The notes below the pieces were generated by a model. The model worked only from the letters and a program-made list of their open reading frames with translations, had not been told where the DNA came from and did no database searches. Shown in pieces: positions 1 through 6,083 of a DNA stretch of 8,581 nucleotides; within the stretch, counting starts at the first letter, position 1; the number at the start of each line of letters is the position of its first letter. This DNA comes from Desulfobulbaceae bacterium (GTDB lineage: Bacteria > Desulfobacterota > Desulfobulbia > Desulfobulbales > SURF-16). The DNA is taken from NCBI GenBank assembly GCA_021160685.1, contig JAGHCC010000305.1, forward strand, positions 1 to 8,581. The letters are read 5' to 3'. Position numbers and translations under genes: made by a program.

Positions 1-1
1 C

Positions 2-499
2 CGGTTGAAAAATCAGATCCATGCCGGCCATCCGGGAAGAAAGTCCATCTCCCTTGTTCTCCTTGTTGACGGGAAGGATGAGGGCAAGATGCGGATGTCA
101 GGAGATCTTCATCTTTATGATAATGTTGTCTGTGCGGGTCGTGATTTGGCCCGTAATACAGTTTTGAGCGCCAATGATCTGCAGATTGAGAGTCGTGATA
201 TTTCTGGATGGAGGCAAAATTTTCTTATAGATCCGGAAGAGGCGGTGGGTAAACAGCTTAAAACCCCTCTGAAAGCCGGCGCAGTGCTGCTTGACCGTTT
301 TCTCATGGCTCCGGTGTTGGTCAAGAGGGGGGATCAGGTGGTTATTTTGGCCCAATCAGACCGGTTCCGGATTACGGCACTTGGTGAAGCGAAAACAGCG
401 GGGGGCAGAGGTGAGATGATTCGGGTCAAAAATTTGATGAGCCGAAAATCGCTTCTCGCCAGGGTAAAGGACAGTGGTCTTGTCGAGGTCGATTTTTAA
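2..499 (+). CDS. flgA: FlgA, P-ring assembly chaperone (5' end missing)
   Basis: Periplasmic chaperone that helps FlgI assemble into the flagellar P ring. Only the C-terminal part is present: the frame is open to the left edge, and the first possible start (TTG at 5) has no credible ribosome-binding site, so the real start and signal peptide lie upstream. Counting from that TTG, residues about 38-100 form a SAF-type domain (VVCAGRDLARNTVLSANDL, then a conserved G-K-Q-L and a KAG-x-VLL-x-R segment). Residues about 105-164 form the C-terminal beta-clip, with the family pattern of an RGD-x-V-x-I strand, a G-A/E-A turn and a final I-R-V-K-N-x-x-S-x-K segment. The stop is TAA at 497-499. It sits directly before flgH, the usual neighbour. 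Identity is firm; total length is unknown. Confidence 0.93.
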   Translation, partial: RLKNQIHAGHPGRKSISLVLLVDGKDEGKMRMSGDLHLYDNVVCAGRDLARNTVLSANDLQIESRDISGWRQNFLIDPEEAVGKQLKTPLKAGAVLLDRFLMAPVLVKRGDQVVILAQSDRFRITALGEAKTAGGRGEMIRVKNLMSRKSLLARVKDSGLVEVDF

Positions 500-542
500 C
501 GGAGTTAAGGACAAATTTGTAGCCCTACCCGAATCGTTACAT

Positions 543-554
543 GGAGTTTTTATG
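543..554 (+). promoter_or_regulatory. flgH ribosome-binding site that decides the start
   Basis: GGAG at 543-546 lies 5 nt before ATG 552 and 8 nt before ATG 555. An in-frame GTG at 474 would add 26 residues that overlap flgA and precede the lipoprotein signal, which is not credible. The start is therefore 552 or 555; the two give almost the same protein. Confidence 0.7.
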
Positions 555-1262
555 ATGAAAATGAATATCTGGCAAAAGAGGTTTGTGAGTGTCAGTCTGG
601 CGTTTGTCCTGGCCGGCTGTGCTGTTCCACAGGAAAGCAAGGAAGCTGCCATGCCGGATCGCTACAGTCTGCCGTCTGTCAAAGAGGAGAAAATTCAGCC
701 GGAGGAAGGATCTCTTTTCAGCGACAATTCCCCGGACCTTTATCAGGACAGCAGGGCGCGAAATGTAGGTGATATTCTCATGGTGGAAATTGTTGAAAAA
801 TCAAGCGGTAAAAAGAAGGCAGAAACCACAACAGAACGTGAGTCCGAAGTCACAGCCGGTATTTCTTCATTTTTCGGTTTTGAGACCTGGCTGGCAAACA
901 AAAACTCCAATTTTATACCTTCGGATCACAGCTTGAGCGCCAAAATGATCAATGATTTTGAGGGGACCGGCGAAACAAACCGGGACGACACATTGGTGGC
1001 AACGATTTCTGCCAGGGTTATCGATAAAACCATGGACGGCAACCTGGTGATTCGGGGTTATCGGGAAATCAGGGTTAACAACGAAACCCAGTTCATTATT
1101 CTCTCCGGCATTGTCAGGCCCCGGGACGTCACCGCCAACAATACGATCCAATCTTCAAAGATTGCCGAAGCCCGCATTGAGTACAGCGGCACCGGCATTA
1201 TCAGTGAAAAACAGCAGCCTGGCTGGTTTGCCAGGGGGCTGGATGTGGTCTGGCCGTTTTAG
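552..1262 (+). CDS. flgH: FlgH, flagellar L-ring lipoprotein
   Basis: Outer-membrane lipoprotein that forms the L ring, the bushing where the flagellar rod crosses the outer membrane. The protein is 236 aa, the usual family length. It opens with a lipoprotein signal: a short basic N-terminus, a hydrophobic stretch and a lipobox LAGC with the acylated cysteine at residue 23. The mature part shows typical FlgH features: SLFSDNSPDLYQDSRARNVG, then the strand GDILMVEIVEKSSG, a region rich in T/E/S, the G-TGETNRDD-TLVATISA segment, V-x-GNLVIRG, and the closing E-x-Q-FIILSGIVRPRDV and TIQSSKIAEARIEYSG stretches. The gene follows flgA after 52 nt and is followed by a 200-nt spacer. There is no sign of a frameshift or missing segment. 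Confidence 0.97.
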   Translation: MMKMNIWQKRFVSVSLAFVLAGCAVPQESKEAAMPDRYSLPSVKEEKIQPEEGSLFSDNSPDLYQDSRARNVGDILMVEIVEKSSGKKKAETTTERESEVTAGISSFFGFETWLANKNSNFIPSDHSLSAKMINDFEGTGETNRDDTLVATISARVIDKTMDGNLVIRGYREIRVNNETQFIILSGIVRPRDVTANNTIQSSKIAEARIEYSGTGIISEKQQPGWFARGLDVVWPF

Positions 1263-1263
1263 G

Positions 1264-1312
1264 CACAGAGAAGGTAGGCAAAAACTTCCCTTTTTTGCCT
1301 ACAGCGCCTGTG
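1264..1312 (+). other. Long hairpin just after flgH
   Basis: A perfect 11-bp inverted repeat (GTAGGCAAAAA at 1274-1284 with TTTTTGCCTAC at 1292-1302) closes a 7-nt loop, starting 11 nt after the flgH stop. An outer 5-bp pairing (CACAG 1264-1268 with CTGTG 1308-1312) can extend it across an internal loop. No T run follows the stem directly, so it is not a textbook intrinsic terminator. It may be a 3' end stabiliser or processing site of the flgH message, or a weak terminator separating flgAH from the sigma-54 unit that starts at flgI. Confidence 0.6.
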
Positions 1313-1336
1313 AAGGAAAAGACCGTGTATTGTGAG

Positions 1337-1375
1337 ATATGCATATTATTTTATTTTTTTTGTTTATAATTTCAA
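1337..1375. other. AT-rich stretch with a perfect ATATGCATAT palindrome
   Basis: ATATGCATAT at 1337-1346 is a perfect 10-bp palindrome, followed by an almost pure A/T run to about 1375. The stretch lies roughly 35-75 bp upstream of the -24 element of the promoter candidate. That is where an enhancer-binding activator site and a DNA-bending region would be expected. No IHF consensus could be matched, so this is a location-based suggestion only. Confidence 0.25.
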
Positions 1376-1410
1376 GGTGATACGAGCATGGCATCATTGA
1401 AAGTATAAGT

Positions 1411-1426
1411 TGGCATATCCCTTGCT
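1411..1426 (+). promoter_or_regulatory. Sigma-54 (RpoN) promoter candidate for flgI
   Basis: TGGCATATCCCTTGCT matches the -24/-12 consensus TGGCACGNNNNTTGCW. GG lies at 1412-1413 and GC at 1424-1425, with exactly the required 10-bp gap, and TTGCT is a perfect -12 element. Only the C and G after TGGCA differ. The expected transcription start is near 1436, giving a leader of about 28 nt before the flgI ATG at 1464. Sigma-54 control of ring, rod and hook genes is common in many proteobacteria. The location, inside a 200-nt spacer just ahead of a tightly packed run of genes, strengthens the call. Confidence 0.72.
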
Positions 1427-1463
1427 GTTTTCTCTGGTTAACATCAAAAAATAGGTCGAAATT

Positions 1464-2555
1464 ATGAATAAACCGATTCAATCGAGAAAAATAATACCGC
1501 TTCTGACGCTGCTCTGTTTTGTTTTATTCAGCGTTCCGCAAGAGTGCGAAGCGTCCCGGCTCAAGGATCTGGCCTCGGTCAAGGGGGTCAGGAGCAACCA
1601 GCTTGTCGGCTACGGACTGGTTGTCGGTCTTGAGGGAACCGGGGACGGCAACAAGGCGACCTTTACGACCCAGGCCATGGCAAATATGCTTGAAAACATG
1701 GGTGTCCACGTCAACCAGAATGACCTCAAAGTTAAAAATGTTGCCGGGGTTATGATTACGGCAAGCTTGCCGCCCTTTGTCAAGATCGGCCAGACGATTG
1801 ATGTCACCCTCTCTTCCCTGGGCGATGCCGATTCACTCCAGGGAGGAACACTGGTCGCCACACCGCTTAAGGCTCTTGATGGCAAGGTGTATGGGATGGC
1901 CCAGGGCCCGGTTAGTATTGGAGGTTTTGAGGTCAAGGGCGTTTTTGATCAAAAGGTACAGAAAAATCATACTACTGTCGGACTTATTCCAAACGGCGCC
2001 ACTGTGGAGCGGGAAGTTCCGGTCTCCTTTTCCGGCAAGGAGTCCATTTTTCTCAATCTCAACCGAGCCGATTTTACTACCGTTACACGCACAGTGAAAG
2101 CGATAAACGGATTTCTGAACGGTTCTTTCGCAAAGTCTCTGGACGGAGCCACCGTTGAAGTCAAGGTACCTGAAGAGTACTCAAACAACGAAATATTCTT
2201 AATTGCGGCCTTGGAAGAACTTGAAATCGCCCCGGACAACCGGGCCAGAGTCATTATCAACGAACGTACCGGCACCGTGGTTTTAGGTGGTAATGTCAGG
2301 ATTGCGGAGCTGGCCTTGACCCACGGGGATCTTTCTATCAGCGTGAGCAGGCAGTGGGGTGGTTCCAGAGGGGCTGATGAAGATATTAAGGTCGGCGAGG
2401 AGGCAAATAAACTCATTCATATGCCTCCTGGTGTTTCCCTGGGAGATTTGGTCAAAGCTCTTAATTCCCTGGGCGCCACCCCAAGGGATCTCGTCGCAAT
2501 CCTGCAGTCGATTAAGGCATCCGGAGCTTTGCAGGCTGAGCTGGAGATCATTTAA
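1464..2555 (+). CDS. flgI: FlgI, flagellar P-ring protein
   Basis: Periplasmic protein that polymerises into the P ring around the rod in the peptidoglycan layer, with FlgA as its assembly chaperone. The protein is 363 aa, normal for the family. A Sec signal peptide covers residues 1-30: basic start, hydrophobic core LLTLLCFVLF, probable cut after CEA. The mature protein starts with the hallmark S-RLKDLASVKGVRSNQLVG, then YGLVVGLEGTGDGN and FTTQAMANMLENMGV. The middle holds NVAGVMITASLPPF and the L-QGGTLVATPL segment, and the end holds GTVVLGGNVRIA and GATPRDLVAILQ. The start is supported by AGG at 1453-1455, 8 nt upstream. The stop TAA at 2553-2555 touches the flgJ ATG, so the two genes are probably translationally coupled. 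It would be the first gene of the sigma-54 unit. Confidence 0.98.
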   Translation: MNKPIQSRKIIPLLTLLCFVLFSVPQECEASRLKDLASVKGVRSNQLVGYGLVVGLEGTGDGNKATFTTQAMANMLENMGVHVNQNDLKVKNVAGVMITASLPPFVKIGQTIDVTLSSLGDADSLQGGTLVATPLKALDGKVYGMAQGPVSIGGFEVKGVFDQKVQKNHTTVGLIPNGATVEREVPVSFSGKESIFLNLNRADFTTVTRTVKAINGFLNGSFAKSLDGATVEVKVPEEYSNNEIFLIAALEELEIAPDNRARVIINERTGTVVLGGNVRIAELALTHGDLSISVSRQWGGSRGADEDIKVGEEANKLIHMPPGVSLGDLVKALNSLGATPRDLVAILQSIKASGALQAELEII

Positions 2556-2891
2556 ATGAAACTTACTTCGCCGCTTATAAATGAGCTTAAGGGAACAGCC
2601 GGGTCTACCGATACGGTACATGACAAACGTGTTTTGACTGGTTCTGAAAATAAAAAATTACGTCAGGCCTGCTCGGATTTCGAGGCTCTTCTTTTAAATA
2701 AACTGGTGTCGTCCATGCGGGAGTCTCTTCCCGAGGGCGGTCTTTTTGAAAAAAGTTTCGGTGAAAAGATGTTTCAGTCCATGCATGATGAAGAGTTGAG
2801 CCGACAGATGGCAAGCGGTCGGGGAACAGGGCTGGGAGAGCTTCTTTATCAAAAAATTAACCGACAAGTGAACGGTAACAGCGGGAGATAG
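2556..2891 (+). CDS. flgJ: FlgJ-type rod-binding protein, no muramidase domain
   Basis: Small protein matching only the N-terminal rod-binding half of enterobacterial FlgJ. It is thought to cap or guide assembly of the rod. At 111 aa it is about a third of the two-domain version. Residues 33-100 carry the family pattern: KLRQACSDFEALLLNKLV, S-MRESLPEGG-LFE, then K-FGEKMFQSMHDEELSRQM and the closing GLGELLYQ. The glucosaminidase domain that cuts peptidoglycan is absent, as in many alpha- and deltaproteobacteria, where a separate hydrolase is assumed to do that job. No such hydrolase is in this window. The start is directly after the flgI stop, with GGAG at 2543-2546 inside flgI as ribosome-binding site. 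Confidence 0.93.
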   Translation: MKLTSPLINELKGTAGSTDTVHDKRVLTGSENKKLRQACSDFEALLLNKLVSSMRESLPEGGLFEKSFGEKMFQSMHDEELSRQMASGRGTGLGELLYQKINRQVNGNSGR

Positions 2892-2893
2892 GT

Positions 2894-3430
2894 GTGAGCG
2901 GACAAAATAGCAGAAAGAAAGAGCCTGTTGCCGGTCAATACGCGGGGCTGGCATCACTTGAAGAACTCCTTAACATGCAGACCGGGCATTGCCGGGGATT
3001 TTTGCGGACTCTGGAGGAAGAAAAACAGGCCTTGGTCGATATGGACATACAGCTTCTTATCTCCATTACCGCTAAAAAAGAGTATCAACTGGGACGGCTG
3101 ACGCATCTCGACAAACTGGTGCGGGAGAAAGTCGTGGAAATCAGCAATACCCTGGGACAGGGAAAGGTTGAAAAGTTGTCCTCCCTTCTTGCCTTTTTTG
3201 ACGAAAATGACGGCGCAATTCTCCAACGTCATATTCGCACGCTGGTGGGTCTGCGCGGGGAAATTCGCGACAGAAATATCATCAATCGGAAGTTCACCAT
3301 GGATACGTTGAGTTATATTGAAAACGGAATTTCATTAATCACCGGCGGGATCGAGACGGACAAACGGTATCATGCCGGCGGTATGAGCCGATTGAGTGGC
3401 GGGCCGGCCCTGATCAGCCGGGAGGTCTAG
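2894..3430 (+). CDS. flgN: FlgN-family export chaperone for FlgK and FlgL
   Basis: Cytoplasmic chaperone that binds the C-terminal helices of the junction proteins FlgK and FlgL and delivers them to the flagellar export gate. The protein is 178 aa, slightly longer than the usual 140-165. It is predicted almost entirely helical, with charged heptad-like stretches at residues about 20-115 (LEELLNMQTGHCRGFLRTL, then EEEKQALVDMD). The family-typical end motif is near residues 126-150, where an N-x-x-N-R-K segment precedes L-SYIENGISLI. The chosen GTG start at 2894 has GGGAG at 2882-2886 at 7 nt. The gene begins 2 nt after the flgJ stop and ends 2 nt before flgK, right where the chaperone of FlgK and FlgL belongs. 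Sequence match is moderate; context makes it secure. Confidence 0.88.
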   Translation: MSGQNSRKKEPVAGQYAGLASLEELLNMQTGHCRGFLRTLEEEKQALVDMDIQLLISITAKKEYQLGRLTHLDKLVREKVVEISNTLGQGKVEKLSSLLAFFDENDGAILQRHIRTLVGLRGEIRDRNIINRKFTMDTLSYIENGISLITGGIETDKRYHAGGMSRLSGGPALISREV

Positions 3431-3432
3431 AT

Positions 3433-5916
3433 ATGCCTGGAATTTCCAGTGTCTTGAATATCGCTAAGGAGGCGCTGCTGGCCCATCAGCTGTCAATCAG
3501 TGTGTCTGGCCACAATATTGCCAATGTGGATACACCTGGCTACAGTAGGCAGACTCTGGCCCTGAAGACATCGGTTCCCACTCCGGAGGGCGTTGGGTTT
3601 TTCGGCAACGGGGTTCGGGGTGAAAGAATTGCCCGCCATTATGATCAGTTCATGGTGCAAAGCCTGACGGATCAGAATGCCGTTGTCAGCGGGCTTAAAG
3701 CCCAGCAGCAATCCATGCGGGTGGTGGAGACCATATTCAATGAGGCCCCGGGACTGGCCTTAAATGACCTGATGAGCTCCTACTGGGAAAGCTGGCAGGA
3801 GCTGACCGATCATCCGGAACTTCTTTCCGCCCGCCAGAATGTGGTGCAGCAGGCCGAGCTGATCAATGCCCAGCTCCAGTCCATGAGCGCTGAGGTAATC
3901 CAGACCCGCCACGATATCGGCATCAGCATCCAGTCCAACGTGGATAACGTTAACTCCCTGGCCCAGCAGATTGCCCAGCTGAATGGCCAGATTTCCGCCA
4001 ATGAAACTGATATCAAGAAACAGAACGATCTGCGGGATACCCGTGATCTGCTGTTGACGGAAATGTCCGAGGCCGTGGAGATCAACTATTTTGAGACCAA
4101 CACCGGCGCTTACACCATCATGCTCACCGACGGCCATACCCTGGTGGAGAATAATGAATCCTGGCGTGTAAAATGGAAAGATGACAAGCTCCACTGGCTG
4201 AGCAAGGCTGCCGACGGCAGGGAGACGGAGATCCCCATTGGCTCGGGACATGAACTCGGCGGCGCAATCGGCGGTCAGATGGAGGTGTACAGCCATTTGG
4301 CTGAGGATGATCCGGACAACTATTACGGCCGCCTCAATGCTTTGACCAACGCCTTTATTCGGGAAGTCAATCAGCAGCATGCCCAGGGTGTGGGCATGGT
4401 TCGTTTCTCGGAACAGATTACAGGCTCAGAGCTAGCGGTTGATACGACATTGCTCAACGCGGATATCGATGAAACTCTTGCTTCTACGGCCATTACCGCC
4501 GGCAGCATGGAAATCAACGGACGCAGCATCGGTAGAATTGAAGGCAGTTTTGCCACGGAAGGCCTGGCCATGGGCAAGGCCTATAACACGGCCACGGCCA
4601 TCAACGATGCCATCTGTGGCGTGAATGCAAAACTGACCACCCAGGTTGCCGGAGACGTGATCTCTACGGGTTTGTTGGCAGGGGAAAGTGTTGCTTTTAC
4701 AATCAACGGGATTGACGTTTCGTACACGGCCGCAGCAAACGAGACAACGACCCAGACGGCCAATAATGTTGTCGGGGCGATTAACAGCGCTATCGACGTC
4801 TATAACCTTGACCCGGCCCACAGCCCCAAGATGACCCTTGAAGCGGTTTACGGCGATGGAGCCAACGGCGGCGCTGTTGATTCCATCATCCTGCGCAATA
4901 CCAATCAGGGCGACGAATCGAGAATTATCATTGACGGGGCTGAAGACACAGCCCTTGAGCTGCAACTCGGTCTTGCCGATGGTATCTATGTGGCGGATGC
5001 CACCCATAATACCGGTATTGTCTCCATGTTTTCCGATGAGCCCATCACCATTGCTGCCGGCACGGATGACCGCTATATTGAACAGCTTGGGCTTGGCGGC
5101 GGCAATATCAGCTCAACTGATGACAGCGGCGACGGTAAACTTCTTTTTACCAAGGAAGATAATATGGTGGCGGCCTCTCTGCAGGGATTCAAATATGCTG
5201 ATGAGCTGCAGACCGACGGCACCAGTTTTAAAATCTGGCTCTATAATGATGATGACACTCTGGCCCTGGCCCAGCCGGTTGAGGTTTCCATTGAGCGGGC
5301 CTACACGCTTGGAGATGTGGCGGATGCCATTAATGCGGCGCTTAGCAATGCCAGCGGCGAGAGTCAGCCTTGGGTTGCAGCCACAGTTGCTGGGAATAAA
5401 CTTGTGTTGACCCCGGACACCAGTCATAAATTTGCCTTTGGCGGCGATGAAACCAATCTGCTGGCAACCGCAGGAATTAACACCTTTTTTTCCGGTCACA
5501 GCGCCAACACTATTGGCGTTAATGAGTTGATCGTCAACGATTTGGATAACCTCGCTGTGGGCACAGTGAGTGAAAATGGTGAAATATTCCAAGGAGATAA
5601 CTCCAACGGGTTGCTGGTCACTAATATCCAGCGGAATGAATATGTGCAATTTACCGGCGGTATCACCGATACCCTTGACGGTTTTTATAACGCCTTGGTG
5701 GGTGAAATCGGCCTGACCGGAAAAACCGTTGACCGGGATCTGGAATTTAACTCCCTGGTTATCGATCAGATGAATGCCATGCGGGACAACACCTCCGGTG
5801 TTTCCCTGGATGAGGAGATGGCCAACCTCATCAAATTTCAGCATGCCTATTCAGCAGCGGCAAAGCTGATTACCATGTCCGATGAAATGTTGCAAACTCT
5901 GCTGAATTCGGTCTAA
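3433..5916 (+). CDS. flgK: FlgK, hook-filament junction protein 1 (long form)
   Basis: Extracellular axial protein that forms the first junction layer between hook and filament. It is exported by the flagellar type III system with FlgN, so it has no signal peptide. The N-terminal helix domain (residues 1-60) carries the axial motif GHNIANVDTPGYSRQ at 26-40; a coiled-coil region follows to about residue 215 (LINAQLQSM and LAQQIAQLNGQISANE). The C-terminal helix domain (about 785-827) ends SLDEEMANLIKFQHAYSAA. At 827 aa it is well over the 547 aa of the E. coli protein. The extra length is in the middle, where two stretches resemble flagellin 'IN' modules: GSMEINGRSIG near 357 and SVAFTINGIDVSY near 419. 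A further domain runs from about 590 to 700. No stop or frameshift interrupts it. GGGAGGT at 3420-3425 supports the ATG. Confidence 0.97.
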   Translation: MPGISSVLNIAKEALLAHQLSISVSGHNIANVDTPGYSRQTLALKTSVPTPEGVGFFGNGVRGERIARHYDQFMVQSLTDQNAVVSGLKAQQQSMRVVETIFNEAPGLALNDLMSSYWESWQELTDHPELLSARQNVVQQAELINAQLQSMSAEVIQTRHDIGISIQSNVDNVNSLAQQIAQLNGQISANETDIKKQNDLRDTRDLLLTEMSEAVEINYFETNTGAYTIMLTDGHTLVENNESWRVKWKDDKLHWLSKAADGRETEIPIGSGHELGGAIGGQMEVYSHLAEDDPDNYYGRLNALTNAFIREVNQQHAQGVGMVRFSEQITGSELAVDTTLLNADIDETLASTAITAGSMEINGRSIGRIEGSFATEGLAMGKAYNTATAINDAICGVNAKLTTQVAGDVISTGLLAGESVAFTINGIDVSYTAAANETTTQTANNVVGAINSAIDVYNLDPAHSPKMTLEAVYGDGANGGAVDSIILRNTNQGDESRIIIDGAEDTALELQLGLADGIYVADATHNTGIVSMFSDEPITIAAGTDDRYIEQLGLGGGNISSTDDSGDGKLLFTKEDNMVAASLQGFKYADELQTDGTSFKIWLYNDDDTLALAQPVEVSIERAYTLGDVADAINAALSNASGESQPWVAATVAGNKLVLTPDTSHKFAFGGDETNLLATAGINTFFSGHSANTIGVNELIVNDLDNLAVGTVSENGEIFQGDNSNGLLVTNIQRNEYVQFTGGITDTLDGFYNALVGEIGLTGKTVDRDLEFNSLVIDQMNAMRDNTSGVSLDEEMANLIKFQHAYSAAAKLITMSDEMLQTLLNSV

Positions 5917-5949
5917 CCCACTAAAGCGGAAGAAAACATCAGATTTTTT

Positions 5950-5981
5950 AGGATAAGTGCCTTGTCGTAGCGGCTTATCCT
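5950..5981 (+). other. Hairpin in the flgK-flgL spacer (open-RBS form)
   Basis: AGGATAAG at 5950-5957 pairs perfectly with CTTATCCT at 5974-5981, leaving a 16-nt loop. The sequence TTGTTTC after it is only a poor U tract, so it could be a weak terminator after flgK. However, the same AGGATAAG occurs again at 6073-6080 over the flgL ribosome-binding site, so this pairing competes with the one that would close that site. Confidence 0.6.
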
Positions 5982-6083
5982 TGTTTCAAAAGCTACTTCC
6001 AGTTTCTTGTTTGTTATACCCCTCAAGAGGGTACTGAAAAGAGTGACAGACCTTCAGGAATAAGGCACTAAAAGGATAAGCCC
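5956..6083 (+). promoter_or_regulatory. flgL leader with RBS-sequestering complementarity
   Basis: This is most of the 167-nt spacer between flgK and flgL. The flgL ribosome-binding site AAGGA (6072-6076, 7 nt before ATG 6084) lies inside AAGGATAAGCC (6072-6082). That element is the exact complement of GGCTTATCCTT at 5972-5982 (11 bp). A second pair, AGTGCCTT 5956-5963 with AAGGCACT 6062-6069, is also perfect. The two pairings cross, so together they would be a pseudoknot. A small hairpin (UACCCCU...AGGGUA, 6017-6033, one bulged C, CAAG loop) sits between the arms. AGGA occurs at 5950, 6056 and 6073. No convincing sigma-54, sigma-28 or sigma-70 promoter was found in the spacer. A control leader that is read through from flgK fits best, but function is inferred. 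Confidence 0.5.

Noticed and set aside
511..520. ACAAATTTGT palindrome between flgA and flgH
   Set aside because: A perfect 10-bp palindrome, but AT-rich, isolated and with no promoter nearby; best read as chance.
474..551. Extended flgH start at GTG 474
   Set aside because: It overlaps flgA, puts 26 non-signal residues before a clear lipoprotein signal, and lacks the GGAG site that ATG 552/555 has.
1299..1481. 60-aa reverse-strand open frame across the flgH-flgI spacer
   Set aside because: It covers the AT-rich promoter region, resembles no known family and runs into the flgI start.
3760..4380. 206-aa reverse-strand open frame inside flgK
   Set aside because: It is a shadow of the flgK frame with no recognisable family and no ribosome-binding site; the plus-strand protein is certain.
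5113..5844. 243-aa reverse-strand open frame inside flgK
   Set aside because: Same reason: low-complexity antisense of a conserved gene with no supporting context.
5917..6083. Sigma-28 or sigma-54 promoter for flgL
   Set aside because: TAAAG at the start of the spacer has no GCCGATAA partner, and AAGGCACT lacks a -12 GC at the right distance.
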